DNA of 64,000 nt from assembly GCF_004331155.1 (NCBI RefSeq), contig NZ_SJNZ01000015.1, forward strand, positions 31,203 through 95,202. Direction: 5' to 3'. The stretch comes from Acinetobacter terrestris (GTDB lineage: Bacteria > Pseudomonadota > Gammaproteobacteria > Pseudomonadales > Moraxellaceae). The translations under genes were made by a program, and so were the position numbers. Under the pieces are notes generated by a model that was not told the origin of the DNA, did no database searches, and saw only the letters and a program-made list of their open reading frames with translations. Each line of letters begins with the position of its first letter. Positions within the stretch are counted from its first letter, which is position 1. Positions 8,537 through 17,514 of this stretch are shown here, in pieces.

Positions 8537-9556
8537 TTATTCTTTTTTAGAATACTCCTGATCTATGCGGCAGTTCATCAGTGCTGTTTCAAAAACTAGC
8601 CAGTCTCGCTGATCTTGCACAATGATTTCAATGCGGTTATCAATGCCCTCTTCTGAAGACTGATAGTTAAATTGCTGCGGATTAAAATTAAAGGTTTTCC
8701 AACCCTGATTGGTATTAAAAATTCCTTTAATCCGCAGCCAATTCTTTTGTTCACAAAGCACATCCAGTAAAGGATAAAAATCGAATTGCCAGCGTTTGGG
8801 TAATTTCCAGCCCGCCACACTATAGCCTTGCGTGGTCTCGACATAGTGATAAGGCAACTGTTTAATTTCAGGCTGACTTTGTCCTGACGGAAATGTTTTT
8901 TGAATTTTCAGTAAGGGTTGAATCTTGCGTTCGGTGCCTATATAAGGCTGATCAATTTGTTGAAGGGAAATTTGTTCTTTCCCACTCATCAGCCAGCTTT
9001 GTTGATAGGCTTGATATTCAATTTTTAATGCGGCTAAAGCCTGGTCATCAGCAAAATCCATCGTATCTGCATGAGAAACCACAATCATCTGCGCAGCTTT
9101 TAACTGGTCGGCATACAGATTTTGCTTGCTCCATTCAGCATCATGTAAACGTGAACCATCCACCACGGTCACCAAAGCACGCATGGCAATACTCTGTTGC
9201 CAATGCGGTTCGGTCAGTTGTTCCAGTAATTGCGCGGGATGTCCCAAACCGGTCGGTTCGATAAATAAGCGGTCCGGTTTGGTTTCAGACAATAATCGCG
9301 ACAAGGCAATTTGCATCGGTAATTGACTGCTACAGCACAGACAGCCGCCTAATAGCTCTTTGACTTGATAGCCCTGGGTTTGCGGTAACATCTGCTGATC
9401 TACCCCGATTTGCCCAAACTCGTTCATCAACACTGCCCAAACTTCATTTTCAGGTTTTTGACTGAGCAAATGCTTGAGCAAGGTAGTTTTTCCAGCGCCT
9501 AAAAATCCGGAAATGATATGCGTAGGGACAGCTTGCGTGGGAGAAATCAGTTTCAA
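8537..9556 (-). CDS. CobW/COG0523 family GTP-dependent metal chaperone
   Basis: 339 aa. The G3E GTPase part has Walker A G-F-L-G-A-G-K-T-T (17-25), the metal-binding G-C-L-C-C (71-75) and an L-F-I-E-P-T-G-L-G-H-P switch region; a CobW C-terminal domain follows. Family members such as ZigA and ZNG1 load zinc or other metals onto client enzymes. The C-terminal His-rich tail of some zinc members is missing. Translation seems to start at TTG 9556 (T-T-G-A-A-A), because no ATG precedes the P-loop. No palindrome resembling a Zur box was seen upstream, so regulation is unknown. Confidence 0.85.
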   Translation of the reverse strand: MKLISPTQAVPTHIISGFLGAGKTTLLKHLLSQKPENEVWAVLMNEFGQIGVDQQMLPQTQGYQVKELLGGCLCCSSQLPMQIALSRLLSETKPDRLFIEPTGLGHPAQLLEQLTEPHWQQSIAMRALVTVVDGSRLHDAEWSKQNLYADQLKAAQMIVVSHADTMDFADDQALAALKIEYQAYQQSWLMSGKEQISLQQIDQPYIGTERKIQPLLKIQKTFPSGQSQPEIKQLPYHYVETTQGYSVAGWKLPKRWQFDFYPLLDVLCEQKNWLRIKGIFNTNQGWKTFNFNPQQFNYQSSEEGIDNRIEIIVQDQRDWLVFETALMNCRIDQEYSKKE

Positions 9557-10137
9557 AACTTACTCGCTATTCATTTGGTAGAAATCAATCAATGCAGTGG
9601 TGAGCACAATCCACTTCAAAAATCTGCATATTGCTCCACTTTAATTTCTTCCTTGAGCTATGGCAACGTATTCACATTATTTAAAAAGACCTACACAACG
9701 CTTTTATTAAAATTTATTGAGTTAACTCAATTAAATATAAAATTTAAACTCAGTATCAACCATTTATTTTTACTTTATTAAAAGGCCAAATTGAGGAAAT
9801 ACAGCGCCTCATTTGAAAGATTTATTTACATTTAATCTCAAGGCATAAAGGTTTGAGAATGATGATTCAGGCAGGTTCTGTTTATGCTTAGTAAACAATA
9901 AACCTTTAAAAAAGCTGATATAGAAATATTCATATACATTTTTTCTTCAGTTTTTAGACCACTTCTTACAGTAAATAAACAGTGAGCGCTTGGTTGTATT
10001 TTTCAGGTTAACGGTTCTGTTTCACTTTGTTGCTTGGGTTGCTCCCCCGCCCCAGGCTCTTTAGCATGAGCGCTGTCCATATTTATGTGATGATGAATAT
10101 GGATCGAATAACTTTTTAAAGAATAAAGGATGCCAAA
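9557..10137. other. Intergenic region between the COG0523 gene and the small exported protein
   Basis: AT-rich and without convincing genes. It holds a 16-bp perfect palindrome, ATTGAGTTAACTCAAT at 9716-9731, about 160 bp upstream of the COG0523 start, and an inverted repeat TCCATATT/AATATGGA (10076-10083, 10096-10103) just before the next gene that could form a 5' leader hairpin. Confidence 0.4.
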
Positions 10138-10371
10138 ATGAAATTAACTCAAATATTACTTGCTTCTACTTTTACCCTTGCTGCTGCAACTAGCTTTGCT
10201 GCAACTGAAAAACAAACCAAAGAAGAAAAAGTAGTTGTTTCAACTCAGGAACAGCCAGCGAGCAGCGCTGATAGCTCTGCAGATCAAGCAACGACGAATC
10301 AACCGGCTTCAGACAAAACTACTGAAGAAAAAACCACCAAAACAACCAAGTCCACCCAATCGACCAAGTGA
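10138..10371 (+). CDS. Small exported low-complexity protein
   Basis: 77 aa. Residues 1-21 are a classic Sec signal peptide (K-L-T-Q-I-L-L-A-S, cleavage after S-F-A or F-A-A). The mature part is hydrophilic and disordered, rich in Thr, Lys, Glu, Ser and Gln, ending in T-K-S-T-Q-S-T-K. There are no cysteines and no lipobox. AAAGGATG precedes the ATG at a good distance, and a strong terminator follows, so the gene looks real. Similar small alanine/threonine-rich secreted proteins of unknown function are common in Acinetobacter. No function is claimed. Confidence 0.7.
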   Translation: MKLTQILLASTFTLAAATSFAATEKQTKEEKVVVSTQEQPASSADSSADQATTNQPASDKTTEEKTTKTTKSTQSTK

Positions 10372-10725
10372 AATAAATTTTTCTAATAACACGGTAAAAC
10401 CCAATGCTGAATCATTCACTCCACCTGAGCTCAGCACAGGAATGATTTAGAAATTAAATTAGCAATGAAAGCTGAACTATTTAAATAGTTCAGCTTTTTT
10501 CACTTTAACAAAGATGAGTTTGAATGATAGAAAAAAATGATCATTGATTTAAAAAACCGTATAGTTAGACATCTGTATATTTATTATTTTTCAATATCTT
10601 AAAATACTCACATCATTTAAGCTGTTTTCTTTTCATTCAACATATCTACTATGGCATAGCTTGTTTAGACCCTCAATTTCACCGTTAATACCCTTAGATG
10701 TGAATTGATTGAATGGACATTCGCT
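10372..10725. other. Intergenic region upstream of the MhpA-like gene
   Basis: Apart from the terminator at 10467-10501 this stretch is AT-rich; I see no operator palindrome and no gene. Confidence 0.4.
10467..10501 (+). terminator. Intrinsic terminator after the small exported protein
   Basis: AAGCTGAACTATTT paired with AAATAGTTCAGCTT, followed by TTTTT. A long, nearly perfect stem. Confidence 0.85.
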
Positions 10726-12333
10726 ATGAGCAACAAAACAAATTACACCACTGAAGTGGCAATCTTGGGTGCAGGCCCTGTTGGTTTAACGATTGCGAAC
10801 TATTTAAGCAAACAAGGTGTTCAGGTCACTATTATCGAGCAGCTGGATAGTTTGATTGACTACCCGCGCGCCATTGGTATTGATGATGAATCTTTGCGTA
10901 CCATTCAATCACTTGGTTTGGTCGATCAAGTCTTGCCGCATACGACGCCCAACCATGCAATGCGTTTCTTGACCCCTAAAGGCCGCTGTTTCGCAGACAT
11001 TCAGCCACTTACCCGTGAATTTGGTTTCTCACGTCGTAATGCATTTATTCAACCTCAGGTCGACAATGTTTTGCTGCAAGGTTTAAAACAATACCAAAAA
11101 ACTGAAGTGCTTTTTTCACGTCAGCTGAATGAGTTTAGCCAGGATGCAAATGGCGTAACGCTTAAGATTCAAGATAAAAACCAGAAACAAGAAACGGTTC
11201 AGGCAAAATATCTAATTGCCTGTGACGGCGGCAACTCAATTGTACGTCGTACTTTAAACATTGCTTTTGATGGTAAAACTGCACCGAATCAATGGATCGT
11301 GATTGATATTGAAAATGATCCATTAGCCACACCACACATTTACTTATGCTGTGACCCGGTACGTCCATATGTATCTGCGGCACTTCCGCATGGCATTCGT
11401 CGTTTCGAATTCATGGTCATGCCGGGTGAAACTCAGGAAGAGTTAAGCAAACCGGAAAATATCGCAAAATTGCTGTCTAAAGTTTTACCGAATGCTGAAA
11501 ATATTGATGTGATTCGTCAGCGTGTCTATACGCATAATGCACGTATTGCCGATAAATTCCGGGTCGACCGGATTTTACTGGCTGGTGACGCAGCGCACAT
11601 CATGCCGGTATGGCAAGGTCAGGGTTATAACAGCGGTATGCGTGATGCCTTCAACCTGGCGTGGAAAGTTGCGCTGGTGGTACAAGGTAAAGCGACTGCA
11701 GATTTGTTGGACTCTTACCAAATTGAACGTAAAGACCATGCCAAGGCGATGATTGATCTTTCTGTAATGGCAGGTCATGTGCTTGCGCCACCGAAGAAAT
11801 GGCAAGGTTTTGTCCGTGACGGTATTGCCTACGCATTGAATTACATCAAGCCGATTAAACAGTATTTGCTGGAAATGCGTTTCAAACCGATGCCGAAGTA
11901 TAATGATGGTGCATTACTTGCAGATGGTAAAAAAGAATCGCCAGTCGGTAAGATGTTTATCCAGCCGCATGTGAAACTTGAGTCTGGCGAGAAAATTTTA
12001 CTCGATGATGTGATTGGCAACGACTTTGCGATTATTGCCTGGGGTGTGGATCCACAATGGGGACTCTCAGATGCCACCATGCAAGTCTGGAAAAATTTAG
12101 GCGTTAAATTTATTCAGATCATTCCTGAAGTTCAATTTGGCAATCAAAACCGTAAGAAATTTGATGGCGTGATTACCCTTGGCGATATTGGTACCGACAT
12201 CCGTACCTGGTTTGGTAAAACCTCGGATTCGGTGGTCATTCTACGCCCTGACCGTTTTGTGGCCGCGCTTGCGATTCCACAAACATTGGACCACATCAGC
12301 CAACAGCTGTTTAAAAAGCTCCATGTAAAATAA
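10726..12333 (+). CDS. mhpA: MhpA-like 3-(3-hydroxyphenyl)propionate hydroxylase (FAD monooxygenase)
   Basis: 535 aa from ATG 10726; an in-frame TTG lies 21 bp upstream. The FAD motif G-A-G-P-V-G is at 15-20, a D-G motif appears as A-C-D-G-G, and [16 protein letters not shown] near 286-300. Long stretches ([25 protein letters not shown]) match what I know of E. coli MhpA, which uses NADH and O2 to hydroxylate 3-hydroxyphenylpropionate at the 2-position. The downstream dioxygenase and hydrolase genes (mhpB-F) are absent from the window, so the product's fate is unclear. Confidence 0.88.
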   Translation: MSNKTNYTTEVAILGAGPVGLTIANYLSKQGVQVTIIEQLDSLIDYPRAIGIDDESLRTIQSLGLVDQVLPHTTPNHAMRFLTPKGRCFADIQPLTREFGFSRRNAFIQPQVDNVLLQGLKQYQKTEVLFSRQLNEFSQDANGVTLKIQDKNQKQETVQAKYLIACDGGNSIVRRTLNIAFDGKTAPNQWIVIDIENDPLATPHIYLCCDPVRPYVSAALPHGIRRFEFMVMPGETQEELSKPENIAKLLSKVLPNAENIDVIRQRVYTHNARIADKFRVDRILLAGDAAHIMPVWQGQGYNSGMRDAFNLAWKVALVVQGKATADLLDSYQIERKDHAKAMIDLSVMAGHVLAPPKKWQGFVRDGIAYALNYIKPIKQYLLEMRFKPMPKYNDGALLADGKKESPVGKMFIQPHVKLESGEKILLDDVIGNDFAIIAWGVDPQWGLSDATMQVWKNLGVKFIQIIPEVQFGNQNRKKFDGVITLGDIGTDIRTWFGKTSDSVVILRPDRFVAALAIPQTLDHISQQLFKKLHVK

Positions 12334-12362
12334 TAAACAATCTGAACCCTATTCAGAGGTCT

Positions 12363-12389
12363 GACCACGCGAAAGCGTGGTCTTTTTTA
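12363..12389 (+). terminator. Intrinsic terminator after mhpA
   Basis: GACCACGC, loop GAAA, GCGTGGTC, then six T. A GNRA-type tetraloop on an eight-pair stem. Confidence 0.92.
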
Positions 12390-12438
12390 TTCTGCCTTTT
12401 TTCCCTGTTCAAATAACATTAAGATTAAGAATTAAGAA

Positions 12439-13056
12439 TTAAGCATTTATTTTTTGAAACCACGGCACATCTTTCATCGAATCCCGGCTTCCAATGAGCT
12501 GAATAAACGGCTTAAATTCATCTAAATACGGTAAAATTTTAAAAGAAATTGCAAATACCAACCAATAAGCCAAATACAAATCTGCTGCTGAAATTTTCTC
12601 ACCCAGTAAGTACGGATTTGCTTGTTGCATGCCATTTTTTAGAAATGCCAATACGCTCTCTTCATGACCAAAAGTCAAGCTGCGTTTTCTTTGTTCAATT
12701 TGCTCATCCGATACTCCAAGCCCTTTTAAATCCATATATTCAGTCAAAGGACCATGACAAAAAAACAGCCATTTCAAATATGCGCCACGCTTGGGATCAT
12801 CCAGTGCCGGAGCCAAACCTTTTTCCATATATTTATCGGCCAGATAGGTAAATATGGCCGCAACTTCAGAAATCACGATACCTTTATCGACCAAACACGG
12901 TACTTTTCCCATCGGATTAACCTTTAAATATTCGGCTTGATGCATTTTTTCATAAAGAATATGAATCTGTTCAATCTGGTCTTCAATCTCCAGCTCTTTT
13001 AATAATGGAAATAAAGTCATGCCACGAGACTGGGCATTGTTATACAGCTTCATCAT
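12439..13056 (-). CDS. Glutathione S-transferase family protein
   Basis: 205 aa. The N-terminal thioredoxin-like domain (1-80) carries M-G-K-V-P-C-L-V-D with the conserved cis-proline and the glutathione gamma-glutamyl contact as I-S-E-V-A-A-I. The C-terminal helical domain has the capping motif I-S-A-A-D-L-Y-L-A. Residue 10-11 S-R-G may provide the catalytic serine seen in beta/theta-type GSTs. The substrate is unknown; the nearby aromatic hydroxylase and drug-type transporter suggest a detoxification or aromatic setting, but this is inference. It is convergent with mhpA and separated from lysR by a hairpin. Confidence 0.85.
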   Translation of the reverse strand: MMKLYNNAQSRGMTLFPLLKELEIEDQIEQIHILYEKMHQAEYLKVNPMGKVPCLVDKGIVISEVAAIFTYLADKYMEKGLAPALDDPKRGAYLKWLFFCHGPLTEYMDLKGLGVSDEQIEQRKRSLTFGHEESVLAFLKNGMQQANPYLLGEKISAADLYLAYWLVFAISFKILPYLDEFKPFIQLIGSRDSMKDVPWFQKINA

Positions 13057-13145
13057 TTTTTTTCGACCTATCTTGTTCTTTTAGATTTTAAGTATAAATC
13101 TTTTAGATGCGGTATTGATGGTTGTTATGTGAGGCATGAATTGAC

Positions 13146-13177
13146 CACGATGCTTTTACTGAATGAAAAGCATCGTG
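13146..13177. other. Perfect 12-bp hairpin between lysR and the GST gene
   Basis: CACGATGCTTTT (13146-13157) pairs with AAAAGCATCGTG (13166-13177). No T run follows on the minus strand, so it is either a weak terminator or an RNA-processing structure at the end of the tetR-MFS-lysR transcript. Confidence 0.6.
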
Positions 13178-13192
13178 TAAAAAAGATAATTT

Positions 13193-14086
13193 TTAAAAGA
13201 AGCCCATATAAAATTGTTCTTTCAAGATTTTTAAAATCAGTTCAATCACTTCATTTTTCTGACCTTTACGGTAACTGACGTGCAGGTCAATCATCGGTAA
13301 AGGTTCAAGGGTATTTTTGACCACAATTTTATCGCCCAACAATGGAATGACATAAGCAGGCACCAAACTCCAGCCCACGCCCATCCCAACCAAATTGACA
13401 TTCAATAAAATATTGGTCGATTGCTGTACCACATTGACATTCAATTTGGCTTGCTTAAAAAAGTCGGTAATAATTTTATACAGCTGAGGTGATGCAATTT
13501 CATCACTGATAATAAAATCCTGGTTATTAAAACTTTTGATACTGACATGACGCTGCTCGGCAATCGGGGAATCTTTTGGAACAATTAAAGCCAGAGGCTC
13601 GCTAAAAATCTGTACATGCTCAAGTTCACTCGACTCATCAATATAACGGGTAAATGCGATATCAATATCGCCTTTCTTTAAAGCCTTGAATTGATCAGCA
13701 TCGGTCATACTGTGAAAGTTAATTTTAATTTCTGGGAAATGTACCCGGATATTCGGCATGATATAGGGGAAAATTTTCATTTCAGCCACAGGCACAAAAC
13801 CGATATTCAGCTGGTCTTTGTTCAAATTGGAAATCTGGCGTGCATCCTGAATCGCTTTTTCAGCATGTTCCAAACTGAGCAGTGCCTCTTTTAAAAATGC
13901 TTTGCCTTCTTCTGTCAGTTCAACTTTTCGATTCGACCGAACCAGTAATTGCACCCCCACTTCCTGTTCAAGGTCTTTAATCTGCTGGCTTAAAGATGGC
14001 TGTACCGTGCACATACGTAGTGCAGCTTTAGTAAAATTCAGCTCTTCTGCCACTGCAACAAAATAGCGTAAATGACGTAATTCCAC
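13193..14086 (-). CDS. LysR-type transcriptional regulator
   Basis: 297 aa. It starts at GTG 14086 behind AGAGGT. The N-terminal winged helix-turn-helix is standard (M-E-L-R-H-L-R-Y-F, then F-T-K-A-A-L-R-M and P-S-L-S-Q-Q-I-K-D-L-E), followed by a linker helix and a periplasmic-binding-protein-like effector domain from about residue 92. The N terminus resembles the BenM/CatM/CbnR group, which responds to aromatic catabolites, but the ligand cannot be told. It is the third gene of a tetR-MFS-lysR row (12-bp gap to the transporter gene), so a second layer of control is likely. Confidence 0.9.
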   Translation of the reverse strand: MELRHLRYFVAVAEELNFTKAALRMCTVQPSLSQQIKDLEQEVGVQLLVRSNRKVELTEEGKAFLKEALLSLEHAEKAIQDARQISNLNKDQLNIGFVPVAEMKIFPYIMPNIRVHFPEIKINFHSMTDADQFKALKKGDIDIAFTRYIDESSELEHVQIFSEPLALIVPKDSPIAEQRHVSIKSFNNQDFIISDEIASPQLYKIITDFFKQAKLNVNVVQQSTNILLNVNLVGMGVGWSLVPAYVIPLLGDKIVVKNTLEPLPMIDLHVSYRKGQKNEVIELILKILKEQFYMGFF

Positions 14087-14098
14087 GGCCGTACCTCT

Positions 14099-15289
14099 TT
14101 ATTTTGGTTGTTTAAGTGATGCTGAAACTGTGTATTTATAGACACATAACGTCGCTACAGTAATCACAGCACAGAATAGATAAGTCATTTGATAACCATA
14201 ATAGGCAATGATCAGACCCAGAATCACTGAACCAATAGCCATGCCTAAATCGAATAAGGTGAAGAAGGTCGAGATGGCATGTCCCATTCGCTGCTTGGGC
14301 ACAGACTGAATCGCCACAGTTTGAAAGCATGGAAATAATGAGCCGTAGCCGATTCCAATAAATATAGCAGATAGCCAAAGAATCCATTGGTTTGAGACAA
14401 AGCTCACCACCACCAAGCCTAAAGCAAAGAAAATAAATGAAGGATAAATGACCGCACTGGCCCCTTTACGGTCATAAATTTTCCCTACCCAAGGCCGTAC
14501 CACAATCATGGAAATGGCAAAGACAATAAAAAATAAACTGGTATAGGCCAGTAAATCTTTCGATTCACTATAAGCGGTAATGAAGCTCATAATGCTGGAA
14601 TAGGCAAATGCCGTCAGTAATGCCACAAAGCCAATCGGAACTGCACGCATTTCAATAATGTCATGCAACCCCAACCGTTGTTCTTCTACTTTTTCTGTTA
14701 ATTTACCGAGTTTATTTTCTTGTATCGGAACCATCAAACAGAAAATAAAGCCCAAACAAATCACGGCAGTCAATATTGCAAACAAGCTGATAAAGTCTGT
14801 AAATTGCAGCACGGTTAAGGCAATCAAGGGGCCAAATACCACTGCAAGGTTGGTCGACATGACGAAATAACCCATACCCTCACCCTTGCGATCATCCGGA
14901 ATAAAATCATTGGCAATCGGTACAGTGACCGTGGTTAATATGCTAAACCAGATCCCGTGCATAAAACGAATCACCAATAAAGCCCACATGCTGTCGGCAA
15001 ATAAATAACTAAAAGCAAACAGGACAAATAAAAATTCGGATCCGCGAAAGGATATTTTTTTACCTAATTTTTCGACAATGAGTCCAGAAAATGGGCGAAC
15101 TGCAATTGAAGAGATCAGAAATAATGTCAGTGCCAAACCGGCTTCTTTAACCGTTCCACCTAAATTTTTCATGATATAGATGGGTAAAATAGTCAGGAGC
15201 GCATAATAATAAGTAAATAAAAACAGGTTATTGAACAGACACAAAATGAAAGAGCGATTCCATAAGCGCTCGGTGTTCGGGGTAGTCAT
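14099..15289 (-). CDS. MFS efflux-type transporter (12 helices)
   Basis: 396 aa from ATG 15289; the frame extends to a TTG at 15298. Twelve hydrophobic segments are visible. Motif A appears as G-L-I-V-E-K-L-G-K-K between helices 2 and 3, and the second-half copy as P-W-V-G-K-I-Y-D-R-K-G. This is typical of DHA1-like drug or metabolite exporters. The gene lies 26 bp after tetR and 12 bp before lysR, and the upstream palindrome suggests repression by the TetR protein until an inducer binds. Substrate unknown. Confidence 0.85.
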   Translation of the reverse strand: MTTPNTERLWNRSFILCLFNNLFLFTYYYALLTILPIYIMKNLGGTVKEAGLALTLFLISSIAVRPFSGLIVEKLGKKISFRGSEFLFVLFAFSYLFADSMWALLVIRFMHGIWFSILTTVTVPIANDFIPDDRKGEGMGYFVMSTNLAVVFGPLIALTVLQFTDFISLFAILTAVICLGFIFCLMVPIQENKLGKLTEKVEEQRLGLHDIIEMRAVPIGFVALLTAFAYSSIMSFITAYSESKDLLAYTSLFFIVFAISMIVVRPWVGKIYDRKGASAVIYPSFIFFALGLVVVSFVSNQWILWLSAIFIGIGYGSLFPCFQTVAIQSVPKQRMGHAISTFFTLFDLGMAIGSVILGLIIAYYGYQMTYLFCAVITVATLCVYKYTVSASLKQPK

Positions 15290-15315
15290 AATGATCAACT
15301 TAAGGGTAGCTATGG

Positions 15316-15885
15316 CTACTTTTGAACAAGAACAGGTTGCATGAGTAGATGTACCAAACTTTGAATATAGGTTTCATCGGGCATACGATTGAAGAAAATA
15401 ATTTGATAATGGATCGGCCCATAAAGTGCATCCAGCATCAGCTCAAAAGGATAGTCAGTAATAATTTCATGCCGTTCAATTGCGATTTGAATCAGCTTAC
15501 GGGTTTGCTCACGGCGCGGTAATAAATACTGTTTAAAAAATTCACCTGCAGCTTCACGATGCTCAGCCATCACCACCAGCAAGGCTCGGCCCACCGGATG
15601 ATTCAACGCATGTGCTAACTTTAAAAGTTGCTGATTGAGATTTAGTTCCAGACTTTGCTCAAAATCCAGTTCAAATACAGAAGCGGTTTTCGCTTTGAAA
15701 GCATCAAAGACCAAATCAGATTTATGCTTCCACCAGCGGTAAATCGTCGATTTCCCGACCCCTGCCCGCGCCGCAATATCTTCTACAGTTAAATGGCTGT
15801 AATCATCTTCTTCTAAAGCAGCAGTCACCGCTTTCAAAATACATTGCTTGCGGCGTGAAGTTTTCTCAACTTCTACTTCAGTCAT
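15316..15885 (-). CDS. TetR/AcrR family repressor
   Basis: 189 aa. The N-terminal helix-turn-helix reads L-T-V-E-D-I-A-A-R-A-G-V-G-K-S-T-I-Y-R-W (about 28-47), very typical of the family; the remainder is the all-helical ligand and dimerisation domain. It is the first gene of an apparent three-gene operon with the MFS and LysR genes. The perfect palindrome 17 bp upstream of its start is the obvious binding site, giving autoregulation and control of the pump. The inducer is unknown. Confidence 0.93.
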   Translation of the reverse strand: MTEVEVEKTSRRKQCILKAVTAALEEDDYSHLTVEDIAARAGVGKSTIYRWWKHKSDLVFDAFKAKTASVFELDFEQSLELNLNQQLLKLAHALNHPVGRALLVVMAEHREAAGEFFKQYLLPRREQTRKLIQIAIERHEIITDYPFELMLDALYGPIHYQIIFFNRMPDETYIQSLVHLLMQPVLVQK

Positions 15886-15901
15886 GGCACCACCAAAAAC
15901 G

Positions 15902-15919
15902 AAACGATACGTATCGTTT
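15902..15919. promoter_or_regulatory. Probable TetR operator, 18-bp perfect palindrome
   Basis: AAACGATAC followed directly by its reverse complement GTATCGTTT. It sits between the tetR start (15885) and its likely promoter. AAACGATACGTATCGTTT has the size and symmetry of TetR-family operators bound by one or two dimers. Confidence 0.85.
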
Positions 15920-15972
15920 TATATTATGCCGATTTGATGCTGCTGTATAGACCAGAACCCATTTTCATAGCA

Positions 15973-16004
15973 AAAAAAAGACCGCCTCAAAGCGGTCTTT
16001 TTTT
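15973..16004. terminator. Intrinsic terminator of the thioesterase gene
   Basis: AAAAAAAGACCGC paired with GCGGTCTTTTTTT. It lies after the minus-strand thioesterase and upstream of the tetR operator, insulating the two units. Confidence 0.9.
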
Positions 16005-16017
16005 ATTCAATACCTGA

Positions 16018-16539
16018 TTAGCATTGCGAGGTTTTTTTATAAATACTGCATGATGGATGATGACTTTCTTGCAAACGTGCCACTTTGCGGTGTTCAGCCG
16101 CTTCAAAACGGCAGCGTTTCCAGTCATTGTCCAAATTTAACGCGGGGATTTGTTGTGGCTTACCATTTTCATCCACAGCAACCATGGTGAAATAGCAGCT
16201 ATTGGTATGGCGAATCGTACGCTTTTGAATATTCTGCGCCTCTACACGAATCCCGATCTCCATAGAGGTACGTCCGACATGGTTCACGCTGGCAAGGAAA
16301 GTTACCAGTTCACCGACATGAATCGGCTCTTTAAAATTGACTTTATCCACCGATAAAGTCACCACGTAACTACCCGAATAACGGCTGGCACATGCGTATG
16401 CGACCTGATCCAACAATTTTAAAATTGTTCCACCGTGAACATTACCTGAAAAGTTTGCCATATCTGGAGTCATTAAAACCGACATGGTTAATTCAGACTG
16501 GTCATCTAATGCTGGAGCAATTTGATCTAATGGGGACAT
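16018..16539 (-). CDS. Acyl-CoA thioesterase (hotdog fold, YciA/BACH-like)
   Basis: 173 aa. The hotdog active-site region is visible as N-V-H-G-G-T-I-L-K-L-L-D (about 33-44), where the asparagine/aspartate pair is catalytic in the family, followed by V-T-L-S-V-D-K-V-N-F and G-R-T-S-M-E-I-G. Such enzymes hydrolyse medium to long-chain acyl-CoA in the cytosol. The C-terminal 25 residues (E-A-A-E-H-R-K-V-A-R-L-Q) are an extra basic tail. It appears monocistronic. Confidence 0.88.
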   Translation of the reverse strand: MSPLDQIAPALDDQSELTMSVLMTPDMANFSGNVHGGTILKLLDQVAYACASRYSGSYVVTLSVDKVNFKEPIHVGELVTFLASVNHVGRTSMEIGIRVEAQNIQKRTIRHTNSCYFTMVAVDENGKPQQIPALNLDNDWKRCRFEAAEHRKVARLQESHHPSCSIYKKTSQC

Positions 16540-16960
16540 CGCGTTCTCTAGACTCTTTGATAGACAATAGTATTAAGTCATTATTATATCGTTTTTCTAC
16601 GAAATAGAATGTCCAAATCGGCAATAAAGTCATCATTATTATTTATAGTGATTTAAGTATCATTCAAGAAAATATATATCAGTCCATTTAACACGCTGTA
16701 TCTGCTATCTTTTTAATTTATTGCGGTTTTTATAGAATAATTACTCAAAAAACATGATTACAAAAAATACACTCGCATTCATTTAAAAATATTCCATTTT
16801 TAAATAATAAGGTAGTTATGCGAATTAAGACTCAATGCAAATCCATTTGCAGATATTCTTTTTTGAGTATTTACTTTCTTAAGAATCAACTGCTCAAAAA
16901 TAAAAACAGCCTCATACACGTTAAATAGGACGAAATTAAATAGGATTAAATTAAATATGA
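16540..16960. other. Intergenic, AT-rich, nothing clear
   Basis: A 36-codon ORF (16818-16928) with a modest TAAGG site is present but unconvincing. Directly after it TTAAATAGGA occurs twice (16921-16943). No hairpin terminator or known RNA is seen. Confidence 0.35.
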
Positions 16961-17158
16961 CTAAGAAACGATTTCACGTAGCATCTCTTTAGAAATATTG
17001 CCGTAACTGAGCACATTCTGCTGATCGAGCTGTGTTTCAATACTAAATGTACCGTCCGCATTTTCTGCAACGACAGTAAAAACCAGATGTTCCATAGTGG
17101 CCATTTTGACTTTATGCCCGACGCTAATTTTTTCTCTATTCATACTGTTGTTATTCAT
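16961..17158 (-). CDS. Small hypothetical protein
   Basis: 65 aa, start ATG 17158 behind AAGGATGG, a good ribosome binding site. The sequence is soluble, with alternating beta-like segments (S-V-G-H-K-V-K-M, H-L-V-F-T-V-V-A-E, T-F-S-I-E-T-Q-L-D), resembling a small beta-barrel such as those in uncharacterised 'YodC-like' DUF2158-type proteins (G-x-x-V). No signal peptide. The start and codon pattern look genuine; function unknown. Confidence 0.55.
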   Translation of the reverse strand: MNNNSMNREKISVGHKVKMATMEHLVFTVVAENADGTFSIETQLDQQNVLSYGNISKEMLREIVS

Positions 17159-17514
17159 TTAACCATCCTTACAGAAATATGTTTTCATATCGACTTTAGT
17201 GCAATTAAGTTTATTGATTTTTCAACTACTGGTAAACTTAAATCATTGAACAAAAAAGCATTAATACAAAAATAATATAGGATAAAACTTTTAGCCACTT
17301 AATTAATTTTATCCAGAAATATCAATTAATTAATTTATCTTTATAATAGAATTCAGCTTAATTCGCTTATTTATCCATCAAAACCAAAATCTATGTGACA
17401 CTATTGAAAATAGGAACAAAACTTCATTAAACAAAAAATTATGTCTTGTTCTTCACTCATTTCTTCATTGTTACTATTGTTCGTTGTTACTCATTCAATT
17501 TTTTATAACTTCAA
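17159..17514. other. Intergenic, nothing recognised
   Basis: Very AT-rich. It would contain the promoter of the small minus-strand gene and the 3' end of the patatin transcript; no clear terminator or gene is visible. Confidence 0.35.

Noticed and set aside
10138..10371. Small secreted protein as a peptide toxin or bacteriocin precursor
   Set aside because: No double-Gly leader, no cysteines, no immunity or transport gene beside it.
16818..16928. 36-codon ORF with a modest ribosome site
   Set aside because: AT-rich low-complexity product (many Lys, Asn, Leu, Ser), no conserved feature; chance ORF more likely.
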